The notes beneath the pieces were generated by a model. That model was not told the DNA's origin. It ran no database searches and worked only from the letters and a program-made list of their open reading frames with translations. From DASRCB01 sp035653295 (GTDB taxonomy: Bacteria > Acidobacteriota > Terriglobia > Bryobacterales > Bryobacteraceae), in NCBI GenBank assembly GCA_035653295.1, contig DASRCB010000206.1, forward strand, positions 1 to 17,081: DNA of 17,081 nucleotides. Reading direction: 5' to 3'. The stretch's first letter is position 1. Each line of letters begins with the position of its first letter. Shown here piece after piece: positions 1-6,777 of this stretch. The position numbers and the translations under genes were made by a program.

Positions 1-903
1 CGAGTAGCCCATGCCGCGACTTTCTTCCCAGGGGTGGCCACCGCTCTGCATGCCGGCGGTGTACTCGGTGGTGTAGTAGCCGCCGTGCTTATGGCGCGTA
101 TCCTTGCCCCAGCGGTCGTTGATGACCACCTCGTCTTTGGACGGGGACTCGTTAAAGAGCCAGGCCAGCAGCTCCGGGCTGCGCCAGTCGGCGCTGTCCA
201 TCTCCCACTCGCCGTCGGAAAAAATGATGGCGGGCTTGTAACGGGTCACCACATCCCTGAACTGTGGGAACATGTGCTCGCTCACGTAGCGCTTCTTATC
301 CGAGAGCCACAGCGGGTTGTACCACTCGTACAGCGAATAATAGAAACCCATTTGCAGGCCGCGCTTGCGGACGGCGGTGGTCAGGTCGCCGAGCAGGTCG
401 CGCTTCGGCCCGATCTCGACGGCGTTCCACGGGCGGCCCCAGGTGCGGCTGGCGTCGGCACTGGGCCAGAGGGCAAATCCTTCGTGATGTTTGGAGGTGG
501 GCACGATGTACTTCGCGCCGGACCGGGCGAAAACGTCGGCCCAGCGATCGGGGTCGAACAGCTCGGCGCGAAACATGGGAGCGAAGTCGGCATACGGGAA
601 CTGCGGGCCGTAGACGCGCTGATGGAATTGCCATGTGGCGATGCCCTCGCCATCAGGCGCCTGGGCGTGCTGCCCGTCGGTGAGGGAGTGCCAGTACCAC
701 TCGGCGTAGGGGTTCTGATTCTTCTGATGCGGTGCGGCGAAGGAGGGCACGGAATAGAGGCCCCAGTGGATGAAGATGCCGAACTTCGCGGCGGTGAACC
801 AGGCGGGAGTGGGGCGGCTGTCGATGGATTGCCACGTGGGGTCGTAATGCTGGGCGGCGAGGGCGGTGCAGAGAAGGGCGCTCGAGAGCAGGGTGGCACG
901 CAT
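1..903 (-). CDS. Alpha-L-fucosidase, glycoside hydrolase family 29 (3' end cut by window edge)
   Basis: Predicted retaining exo-fucosidase that releases alpha-L-fucose from glycans outside the cytoplasm. I translated it by hand from the minus strand; 301 codons are visible and the frame is open at base 1, so the C-terminus is missing. Residues 1-17 look like a Sec signal peptide (MRATLLSSALLCTALAA). GH29 hallmarks follow: FGIFIHWGLYSVPSF at about 41-55, the SKHHEGFALW block at about 137-146, and FSDGEW at about 228-233, where Asp230 is the likely catalytic nucleophile. The catalytic barrel is mostly present. An in-frame ATG at 915 would add four residues; neither start has a clear Shine-Dalgarno site, and I prefer 903 because it puts the arginine directly before the hydrophobic core. 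The gene starts about 16 bases after the vsr stop, so it probably shares a transcript with vsr and the GH3 gene. Family assignment is strong; substrate detail is inferred. Confidence 0.9.
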   Translation of the reverse strand, partial: MRATLLSSALLCTALAAQHYDPTWQSIDSRPTPAWFTAAKFGIFIHWGLYSVPSFAAPHQKNQNPYAEWYWHSLTDGQHAQAPDGEGIATWQFHQRVYGPQFPYADFAPMFRAELFDPDRWADVFARSGAKYIVPTSKHHEGFALWPSADASRTWGRPWNAVEIGPKRDLLGDLTTAVRKRGLQMGFYYSLYEWYNPLWLSDKKRYVSEHMFPQFRDVVTRYKPAIIFSDGEWEMDSADWRSPELLAWLFNESPSKDEVVINDRWGKDTRHKHGGYYTTEYTAGMQSGGHPWEESRGMGYS

Positions 904-919
904 GTCGCCCGACATGGTA

Positions 920-1339
920 TCAGGATGACGGCTGCAGAAAACGGCGAAGCCGGGCTGCGAGGCGTTGCGGGTCGCGCGTTTCGCATTCCCAGATAACCAT
1001 CGGTTTCCAGCCGGTGCGGCGCAGCTCAGCGAGGTGGCGGCGGTCGCGGTCCACGTTGCCGCCGCGCTTCTCGCTCCAGAAGGCGGCGTTGGTGGCGGGA
1101 ACGACGCGGCCCCAGCGGCAATCGTGCATGTGCCAGAAACAGCCGTGGACGAAGATGACGCGGCGAAGGCGGGGAAAAACGAGGTCGGGTTTACCCGGAA
1201 GATCGCGGCGATGCAGGCGATAGCGGAAGCCCATGCCGTGGGTCAGAGATCGCACGATCATTTCCGGTTTGGTGTCACGCCCGCGGATCGCGGACATGTT
1301 GCGGCTGCGCTGCTCGCGCGTGTGGACGTCAGCGGCCAT
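920..1339 (-). CDS. vsr: Very short patch repair endonuclease (Vsr)
   Basis: Nicks DNA 5' to the T of T:G mismatches that arise when 5-methylcytosine deaminates, starting very-short-patch repair; acts in the cytoplasm. The 139-aa length fits the family. Motifs match E. coli Vsr as I recall it: RSRNMSAIRGRDTKPE at 11-26, LPGKPDLVF at 48-55 with Asp52 as the catalytic metal ligand, VIFVHGCFWHMHDC at 61-74 with His65 and His70, and the zinc ligands Cys67, His72, Cys74 and Cys119 (in VIWEC). FWSEK and NVDRDRR are also typical. The threonine before the first catalytic histidine in E. coli is Val64 here. The start gives an N-terminus (MAADVH) close to the E. coli one. The usual partner, a Dcm-like cytosine-C5 methyltransferase, is absent from this window. 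The gene lies 28 bases after the GH3 stop and ends next to the fucosidase start. Confidence 0.95.
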   Translation of the reverse strand: MAADVHTREQRSRNMSAIRGRDTKPEMIVRSLTHGMGFRYRLHRRDLPGKPDLVFPRLRRVIFVHGCFWHMHDCRWGRVVPATNAAFWSEKRGGNVDRDRRHLAELRRTGWKPMVIWECETRDPQRLAARLRRFLQPSS

Positions 1340-1367
1340 GAAATGCAGAGCGCGGGACCGGGCTGAC

Positions 1368-3203
1368 CTAATAGCTCAGGCCGTGGCCGAACGGGTACAG
1401 GGTTTCATAGCCGGGCTCGCCGATGTGCAGCGTTGTTGACGATCCTTTCGGCCATGTAAACGAGAGCTTGCCCGAGGGTTTGTGGGCGCCGAACAGCACG
1501 TCCGCGACACCGTCGCCTTCCGTTCCCGGCAGCCAGGCTGCGACGATGGCGTCGGCTTTGTCGAGGATGGGGTCGATGATCAACGGGCGGCCGGAGAAGA
1601 TGACCACGACCACCGGGATGCCGGCGCGTTTCAGGTTCTCAACCACGGAGACATCCTTCGGATCGAGCGGCAGGCTGGCGCGGTCGCCGAAGCCTTCGGC
1701 ATAGGGCTTCTCGCCAATGACCGCAACGCCCACGGAAGCGCCGGCCGCGCCGGAGCCGTCGGCGGAATACGTGACGTGCGCGCCTTTGCGCAGCGCGGCC
1801 AGGACCGTGGTCCCGATGGCGTCTTCGCCGCTGCTGCCCTGCCATTTCACGGTCCAGCCGCCGCACTGGTCGCCGATGTCGTTGGCGCTTTTCCCGGCGA
1901 GGTGGATGCGGGCGCCGCGCTTCAGGGGCAATGCGTGGCGATCGTTTTTCAGGAGAACCAGGCTCGCGCGAACGCAGTCGCGCGCGACGGCGCGATGCTC
2001 CGGCGAACCGAAGCTGGCGTGCAGACTGCGGTCGGCCAGGGGCGAGCGCTCGCGATCCATCAGCCCCATCGCGAACTTGACCCTCAGAATTCGCAGCACA
2101 GCGTCGTTGATGCGCGACATCGGAATGCCGCCTTCATTGGCCAATTCCATGGTGAGGCGGAAAAACTCCTGATATGTGTCGGGGATCATCACCATATCCA
2201 TCCCGGCGTTGATGGAAATACGGATCTGGTCTTTAAACGAGGGCGCCTGGATCTGCTGCACGGCGCGGTAGTCCGAAATGAGAAAGCCGTCGAATCCGAG
2301 TTGCGTTTTCAGCAGATCGGTCAGCAGCTCTTTGCTGGCGGAGCACTTGACGCCGTTCCAGCTGCTGTAGGACGGCATGATGGAGCCCACGCCCGCCTGT
2401 ACGGTGGTGACATAACCGGGCAGGAACACGCGTTTGATCGTCGCCAGATCGACCCGCGTATCTCCCTGATCGAGCATGTGCCGGCCGAAGCCTCCCGTGC
2501 CGAACGTAGTGCCTCCGTCAGCGACATAGTGCTTGGAGCAGGCGAGCACGGCAAGGGGATCGTCGAGCGAGGCGCGCTGCAGCCCACGAACGGCGGCAGG
2601 GCCCAGAAGCTTCACGACATCGGGGTTCTCGCTGAAGCCCTCGTAGGTGCGGCCCCAGCGGATATCCTGCGGCACCGCGACACAAGGGGCGAAGGCCCAG
2701 TTGATGCCCGTGGCGCGAACCTCTTTTGAAGTGATGAGCGCGGCCTTTTCGACCAGCTCCGGACTGCGCGTGCAGCCGAGTCCGATGTTGTGCGGGAAGA
2801 TGGTAGCGCCGATTACGTTGTTGTGGCCGTGCACCGCGTCGACGCCGTAAACGATCGGGATGCGCAGGCGCGATCGCAGCGCGCGCTCCTGAAACTGATC
2901 GTACATGTCGGTCCAGGAGATCAGATCGTTTCCCGATTTGGGGTCCGAGTCGCCGCCGCTCAGGACCGAGCCGAGGTTGTATTTCACGACATCATCGAGA
3001 TTTTTGATGTAGCTCTCGTCGGGCTGCATCATCTGCCCGACCTTTTCTTCGAGCCTCATCTGGGCAAGAAGCTGGCGGGCGTTTGAGTCGAAAGTCGAGA
3101 AGCGCGGGCTGCCGGCGGTGGCGCCCTGGGCAGTTCTCAACAGTGACGAGCCAAGCGCGGCGGCGGCGCAGGCTCCGAGGAAGTCCCTTCGGGAGTGGTT
3201 CAT
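1368..3203 (-). CDS. Glycoside hydrolase family 3 beta-glucosidase / exo-beta-glucanase, Tat-exported
   Basis: Predicted retaining hydrolase that removes beta-linked glucose from the non-reducing ends of oligo- or polysaccharides in the periplasm or outside the cell. Length 611 aa. The N-terminus has a twin-arginine signal (SRRDFLG at 4-10, then an Ala-rich core to about 28). GH3 N-domain motifs are VYGVDAVHGHNNV at about 118-130, GINWAFAPCVAVPQDIRWGR around 166-185, the Lys-His pair at 224-225, and GFDGFLISDY at 303-312 with Asp311 as likely nucleophile. The C-domain carries AVIGEKPYAEG near 494-504, where Glu498 is the acid/base candidate, and AAWLPGTEGDGVADVLFG at about 555-572. The protein stops directly after YPFGHGLSY, so it lacks the C-terminal fibronectin-III-like domain of BglX-type enzymes and resembles cereal ExoI-like exo-glucanases. 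It is the first gene of the minus-strand cluster with vsr and the fucosidase. Confidence 0.95.
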   Translation of the reverse strand: MNHSRRDFLGACAAAALGSSLLRTAQGATAGSPRFSTFDSNARQLLAQMRLEEKVGQMMQPDESYIKNLDDVVKYNLGSVLSGGDSDPKSGNDLISWTDMYDQFQERALRSRLRIPIVYGVDAVHGHNNVIGATIFPHNIGLGCTRSPELVEKAALITSKEVRATGINWAFAPCVAVPQDIRWGRTYEGFSENPDVVKLLGPAAVRGLQRASLDDPLAVLACSKHYVADGGTTFGTGGFGRHMLDQGDTRVDLATIKRVFLPGYVTTVQAGVGSIMPSYSSWNGVKCSASKELLTDLLKTQLGFDGFLISDYRAVQQIQAPSFKDQIRISINAGMDMVMIPDTYQEFFRLTMELANEGGIPMSRINDAVLRILRVKFAMGLMDRERSPLADRSLHASFGSPEHRAVARDCVRASLVLLKNDRHALPLKRGARIHLAGKSANDIGDQCGGWTVKWQGSSGEDAIGTTVLAALRKGAHVTYSADGSGAAGASVGVAVIGEKPYAEGFGDRASLPLDPKDVSVVENLKRAGIPVVVVIFSGRPLIIDPILDKADAIVAAWLPGTEGDGVADVLFGAHKPSGKLSFTWPKGSSTTLHIGEPGYETLYPFGHGLSY

Positions 3204-3341
3204 GCCGTAACCAGTGTATGACCGCTGCCACAGGTTTGTTTCAAATGCGGACAGCGCTGGTCTCAGTTGCGGGGCATTACCTCCAAAGCCTGGTGTTTTT
3301 CAGCAGCTTGAAACGGACGGCGACGTGCTTACGGCCGGGGG

Positions 3342-3977
3342 ATGACGATCGCACGCGCCGTTCTGTTCGCACTACCCGTGCTCCCGCTTGCCGCCCAAAC
3401 AACCGACCAACTGACGGCGAAGAACGTGAGAATCGCACAAACCACGTTCAAAGGCCGGAATGCGGTCCAGGTGATCGCGCAGGCCGCAAACGGGCCATCG
3501 TATGCGCTGATCAAAGAAGTGTCGTTTCGCGATGGCGTGATCGAACTGGATTTGGCGGGTCAACCCGCTGCCGGGGCGTTCGAGGGTGCGCGGGGGTTTA
3601 TCGGCATTGCCTTTCGCATCCAGGCCGATGGCCGGTACGAATACATTTATCTCAGGCCGACAAACGGGAGGGCCGACGATCAGATCCGGAGAAATCATTC
3701 GACGCAGTACGCCTCGTCTCCGGACTTCGATTTTGACCGGTCGCGGAAGGAGGCGCCGGGCAAATACGAATCGTATGTCGATCTCCAGCCCGGTGTCTGG
3801 ACGCGGTACAAAATCGAGGTGGATGGACGAAAGGCGCGGCTCTATGTCAATGGCGCGGAGCAGCCCTGCCTGATTGTCAACGACCTCCGGCTCGAACCGA
3901 ACGCCGGCGGAGTCGCGCTGTGGGTGGGGCCAGGGACGGAGGGGTACTTCTCCGATCTGAAGATTACGCCGAGGTAA
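3342..3977 (+). CDS. Secreted concanavalin-A/LamG-like jelly-roll protein of unknown function
   Basis: A 211-aa exported protein. Residues 1-19 (MTIARAVLFALPVLPLAAQ) form a plausible Sec signal peptide ending LAAQ. The rest reads as a single beta-sandwich: alternating hydrophobic strands including DGVIELDLAG (64-73), GFIGIAFRI (85-93), YEYIYLRP (99-106), GVWTRYKIEVDGRKARLYVNG (151-171) and a closing FSDLKITPR. The 'W-x-x-Y-K-I-x-V-x-G-x-x-A-R-L-Y-V-N-G' pattern followed by a terminal 'F-x-D-L-K-I' strand is common in LamG-like and DUF1080-like domains that bind or cleave glycans. I see no obvious catalytic dyad, so a binding role or an uncharacterised hydrolase is possible. The start is set by the signal peptide; the G-run before the ATG at 3337-3341 is too close to be a good ribosome binding site. 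The downstream amidohydrolase follows after 5 bases, implying co-transcription. Confidence 0.75.
   Translation: MTIARAVLFALPVLPLAAQTTDQLTAKNVRIAQTTFKGRNAVQVIAQAANGPSYALIKEVSFRDGVIELDLAGQPAAGAFEGARGFIGIAFRIQADGRYEYIYLRPTNGRADDQIRRNHSTQYASSPDFDFDRSRKEAPGKYESYVDLQPGVWTRYKIEVDGRKARLYVNGAEQPCLIVNDLRLEPNAGGVALWVGPGTEGYFSDLKITPR
3971..3975 (+). promoter_or_regulatory. Shine-Dalgarno GAGGT that sets a TTG start
   Basis: GAGGT overlaps the stop codon of the LamG-like gene and lies 7 bases before the TTG at 3983. It supports TTG initiation, which directly precedes a hydrophobic signal sequence. An in-frame ATG at 3920 lies inside the upstream gene and would place 21 odd residues before the signal peptide. 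Confidence 0.6.
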
Positions 3978-3982
3978 TTCAT

Positions 3983-5455
3983 TTGACTTACAGGTGGACT
4001 TGTCTGCTGCTCGCGACCGCGGTGGCAGCTCAGACGTGGATTACGGATGTGACGATCGTGTCGCCCGAGAGGCTCGATCGAATCGAGAAGGGCAGCGTGC
4101 TGATCGACGGGGATCGAATCGTGCGCGTTCAGCGGGGCAGCACGCCCATTCCTCGAGGCGCGAAGGTGATTTCGGGCAAAGGGCAGTATCTCATCCCGGG
4201 GCTGATTGACTCGCACGTTCACCTCGCCTCAGTTCCAGGCGTGAGTTATGAGACCAGCTTTGGTCCGGCTGCGCGCAGCCAGGCAATGATACGCGAGTAT
4301 TTCCGGCAGCTTCCGCGATCGTATCTTTATTTCGGATACACGACACTGGTGGATCTGGCCGTGATCGATCGCGGAGTGCTGAACGATTTCAGAGCGGCGC
4401 CGCAGCATCCGGACTTATATGACTGCGGGGCATCGCTGCCGGTGGCCAACGGGTACCCGATGTCGTTCGCGCCTCCGGAGTCGCGGTTCCGATTGTTTCC
4501 CAACTTCATCTACGACCCGAAGCAGGCTTCGAGCATTCCTGCTGAATTCAGCCCGCGCGACCACACTCCCGCGGCAGACGTGGCCAGGGTCAGGGAATCG
4601 GGCGGGATCTGCGTGAAGACTTACTTCGAGCGCGGCTTCGGGGCGGATCGGAACCTGCCGGTGATCAGTGCGGAAGCCGCGGCGGAGGTGCGCAGGGCGG
4701 CAACGGCGGCCGGGCTCGTGCTCATGATGCACGCGAATTCGTTCGAAGCGCAGAAATTCGCCGTGGACGCCAATGTCGACGTGATCGCGCACGGGATGTG
4801 GATCTGGGGAGACCTGGAGCGGGAACGCGAACTGCCGCCGGAAATCCGCGTGCTTCTCGACCGCATCGCGCAGAAGAGGATCGGTTACCAGCCGACGATT
4901 CAGGTGATGCAGGGTTTGCGGGCGTATTTCGACCCTGCGTATCTGAAGATGAAGCAAATCCCGAGTGTCATTCCCGCGGACATGCTGGCGTGGTTTAACT
5001 CGGCTGATGGGAAATGGTTCAAAAAGGAGATCGCGTTCAGGGATACTCCCGATGCGGCCATGTCGCAGGCGTTCGAGGGGGGCCCGCTGCGGCGAGTGCG
5101 ACAGACGGTCGAGTATTTGGCTGCAAGAAACGCCAACTTCGTGTTCGGCACAGATACTCCGTCGGCTCCGACCTACGGGAACCTGCCTGGGCTGAACGGC
5201 TATCTCGAGATGCACGAGCTTCAGAAGGCGGGCTTGTCGCTGGAGCAGATCTTCCGGGCCGCGACGATCAGCAACGCGCGGGAGTTCAGGCTGGACGGGC
5301 AGGTGGGGACGATCGAGCCGGGAAAGATCGCGAATCTGGTGCTGCTGAGCAGGTCGCCGCTGGAGAGCGTCGAGGCGTACGACAGCGTGGTGATGGTTTG
5401 GGTTCATGGAAAGGCGGTCATGCGCGCGGCGTTGTCGGCGGCCTCGGGGCAGTAG
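3983..5455 (+). CDS. Exported metal-dependent amidohydrolase (imidazolonepropionase/prolidase-like)
   Basis: Predicted hydrolase of the amidohydrolase superfamily with a binuclear metal TIM barrel; it probably cleaves C-N bonds in peptides or cyclic amides, but the substrate cannot be read from sequence. With the TTG start it has 490 aa and begins with a signal sequence (TYRWTCLLLATAVAAQ). Metal-site motifs are in the expected order: SHVH (His78, His80) after the LIPGLID block, VKTYFERGF with Lys212 as the candidate carboxylated lysine, LMMHAN with His250, VIAHGMW with His270 and FGTDTPS with Asp391. The C-terminal GxIEPGKIANLVLLSRSPLE block is the usual return to the small beta domain. Cys6-Cys type lipoprotein signals are not convincing (only Cys7, no LxxC lipobox). 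It forms a two-gene unit with the upstream LamG-like protein; their joint substrate is unknown. Confidence 0.88.
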   Translation: MTYRWTCLLLATAVAAQTWITDVTIVSPERLDRIEKGSVLIDGDRIVRVQRGSTPIPRGAKVISGKGQYLIPGLIDSHVHLASVPGVSYETSFGPAARSQAMIREYFRQLPRSYLYFGYTTLVDLAVIDRGVLNDFRAAPQHPDLYDCGASLPVANGYPMSFAPPESRFRLFPNFIYDPKQASSIPAEFSPRDHTPAADVARVRESGGICVKTYFERGFGADRNLPVISAEAAAEVRRAATAAGLVLMMHANSFEAQKFAVDANVDVIAHGMWIWGDLERERELPPEIRVLLDRIAQKRIGYQPTIQVMQGLRAYFDPAYLKMKQIPSVIPADMLAWFNSADGKWFKKEIAFRDTPDAAMSQAFEGGPLRRVRQTVEYLAARNANFVFGTDTPSAPTYGNLPGLNGYLEMHELQKAGLSLEQIFRAATISNAREFRLDGQVGTIEPGKIANLVLLSRSPLESVEAYDSVVMVWVHGKAVMRAALSAASGQ

Positions 5456-5471
5456 CGGATCGGAGGCGTCG

Positions 5472-5500
5472 GTCAGCCGTCGTGCGGTTGCCAGGCTGAC
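5472..5500 (+). repeat. Short inverted repeat in the spacer between amidohydrolase and sigma factor
   Basis: GTCAGCC at 5472-5478 pairs perfectly with GGCTGAC at 5494-5500, leaving a 15-nt loop. It lies 16 bases after the amidohydrolase stop. There is no T-run after it, so it is at best a weak or Rho-assisted terminator, or an operator for the downstream operon. A chance occurrence is possible at this GC content. Confidence 0.3.
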
Positions 5501-5548
5501 GATCACAGGTGAAGAAGCGCACTGCTAACCCTGCTCCACAAGTCGCGG

Positions 5549-5554
5549 CATAAT
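5549..5554 (+). promoter_or_regulatory. Candidate -10 box of the sigma factor/T2SS operon promoter
   Basis: CATAAT, five of six matches to TATAAT, sits in an AT-rich patch 63 bases before the sigma-factor start, in the only long spacer upstream of the operon. No good -35 hexamer is seen 16-18 bases upstream, and I found no GGAAC-type ECF -35 element in the spacer. It is suggestive only. Confidence 0.22.
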
Positions 5555-5616
5555 AAAGGTTTCACCCCCCCTTCCGTCTTTTCCGGGCGGGAGTGCGTCT
5601 TTAGATCGGAGCCGAA

Positions 5617-6168
5617 GTGATCTTTCGGGAAGTTGAGGATCGCGACCTCATCGCCAAAGCGCGGCGAGGCAGCGTGGACGCCTACAGTATTCTTGTGTCC
5701 CGCTGGGAAAAGCGCGTCTTCAATTACCTGCTTCGACTGGTGGGCGATCGGGAAGATGCACTGGACCTCAGTCAGGACGTATTCCTGAAGGCTTATCAGA
5801 ACCTGAAGAAACTGGAAGACCCGGACCGTTTCGCGTCATGGCTGTTTCGCATCGCACACAACGAGGCATACTCGCTGCTGCGAAAGAACCGGCCGGATTC
5901 GAGCGAAATCCTGAGCGAGCCGAGCGTCCACGACGCGACCTCCAGGATGTATCCCATGGAGCTCAGCCTCGCGGTGGAGCGCGCGCTGTCGCTGCTCAGC
6001 GGCGATCAGCGCGAGGCGGTGCTGCTGAAGATTTTCCAGGGATTCAAGTTCGAGGAAATGGCCGAGATCCTGGAGTGCCCGGTATCGACGGTAAAAAGCC
6101 GCCTGTACACGGCGCTCGATCTGCTGAAGACCACTCTGGCTCCCGTCGAAGCGCGGGGCGCCCAATGA
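5617..6168 (+). CDS. ECF-family RNA polymerase sigma factor
   Basis: Alternative sigma factor of the sigma-70 extracytoplasmic-function group (183 aa), predicted to direct RNA polymerase to a small regulon in response to an envelope signal. Region 2 covers about residues 20-92, with YSILVSRWEKRVFNYLLRLV and the DALDLSQDVFLKAY core (47-60), then FASWLFRIAHNEAYSLLRK (72-90). Region 4 covers about 118-172, with the helix-turn-helix at GFKFEEMAEILECPVSTVKSRLYTAL. The start is GTG with a GGAG at 5608-5611, five bases upstream. Typical of ECF factors, there is no region 1 and no long C-terminal extension. It heads the operon; the next gene, 18 bases downstream, is its likely membrane anti-sigma factor. 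Autoregulation of this operon is likely by analogy but no matching promoter motif was found. Confidence 0.95.
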   Translation: MIFREVEDRDLIAKARRGSVDAYSILVSRWEKRVFNYLLRLVGDREDALDLSQDVFLKAYQNLKKLEDPDRFASWLFRIAHNEAYSLLRKNRPDSSEILSEPSVHDATSRMYPMELSLAVERALSLLSGDQREAVLLKIFQGFKFEEMAEILECPVSTVKSRLYTALDLLKTTLAPVEARGAQ

Positions 6169-6186
6169 GAGGGCGCGGAGGGTGGG

Positions 6187-6777
6187 ATGAGCTGTACCTC
6201 AATTGATTTGAAAGCCTATGCCCTGGGCGAGCTGGACGACCGCGGAACGCGGGAGGCCGCCGCTCATGTGCACACCTGTAATGAATGCCGGGACGAGTTG
6301 GAGCGCCTGCGGCTGACACATATGGCGCTGTTGTCGCTGCGCGACGAGGAGCCGCCGCGGAGGATTGCGTTCGTTTCGGACAGGATTTTCGAGCCGAAGT
6401 GGTGGCAGCGGATGTGGCAATCCGCGCCGGCGATGGGGTTGGCGTCGGCGGCGCTGCTGTCCTGCGCGATCCTGGTGCACGCGTACACGCGGCCCGCTCC
6501 GGTGGTCCACACTGCCCCGGTGGCAGACGCGGCGGCGATCGAACGGCGGGTTGAGGCCCGGCTGAATGAACGGCTGAGCGCAGACCTGGCGCGTGCGGTT
6601 GCCGATGTCCGGCGCGCCGACGAGCAGAAGATGACGCAGCTGCTCGCGGCGACTCAGAGGGACAACCAGCTGCAGCGCCGCGCCGATCTGGCGATGCTGC
6701 GCAGCGACATGGAAATGGTGGGCAAGATGAACACCCGGCTCTATACGGCCGTGGCGAATATCGAGGAGAGGCCGTGA
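6187..6777 (+). CDS. Membrane-anchored anti-sigma factor with ZAS (zf-HC2) motif
   Basis: A 196-aa protein expected to hold the upstream ECF sigma factor inactive at the inner membrane. The cytoplasmic N-terminus has the ZAS zinc motif H-x3-C-x2-C at His27, Cys31 and Cys34 (HVHTCNEC), preceded by YALGELDD, which is typical of zf-HC2 proteins. One membrane segment spans about 80-100 (APAMGLASAALLSCAILVHAY). The periplasmic part, about 115-190, is highly charged and helical (ERRVEARLNERLSADLARAV and following), so it probably forms a coiled coil instead of a folded sensor domain. The ribosome binding site GGAGGG at 6177-6182 lies just before the ATG. The stop overlaps the next start (GTGA), implying translational coupling. 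Pairing with the sigma factor is inferred from adjacency and the motif. Confidence 0.9.
   Translation: MSCTSIDLKAYALGELDDRGTREAAAHVHTCNECRDELERLRLTHMALLSLRDEEPPRRIAFVSDRIFEPKWWQRMWQSAPAMGLASAALLSCAILVHAYTRPAPVVHTAPVADAAAIERRVEARLNERLSADLARAVADVRRADEQKMTQLLAATQRDNQLQRRADLAMLRSDMEMVGKMNTRLYTAVANIEERP

Noticed and set aside
34..996. Long plus-strand open frame (320 codons) opposite the fucosidase
   Set aside because: The minus-strand frame carries clear GH29 motifs and a signal peptide; the opposite frame is a GC-rich shadow with no recognisable domain.
1482..2729. 415-codon plus-strand open frame inside the GH3 gene
   Set aside because: It is antisense to a strongly matched GH3 protein, and its composition is typical of a shadow frame in high-GC DNA.
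3204..3341. Divergent promoter for the GH3 and LamG-like genes
   Set aside because: TTGAAA-like hexamers occur at 3239-3244 (minus strand) and 3308-3313 (plus strand), but no acceptable -10 box lies at correct spacing, and the minus one would leave almost no leader before the GH3 start. Promoters must exist here, but I cannot place them.
5472..5500. Intrinsic terminator after the amidohydrolase
   Set aside because: The 7-bp stem has a 15-nt loop and no following T-run, so it is listed only as an inverted repeat.
4415..5506. 363-codon minus-strand frame opposite the amidohydrolase
   Set aside because: The Arg/His-rich translation has no motif, while the plus strand has all metal ligands of an amidohydrolase.
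5456..5616. ECF-type autoregulatory promoter before the sigma factor
   Set aside because: GTCTT-like strings occur near 5575 and 5596, but there is no GGAAC-type -35 element at 16-17 bases upstream.
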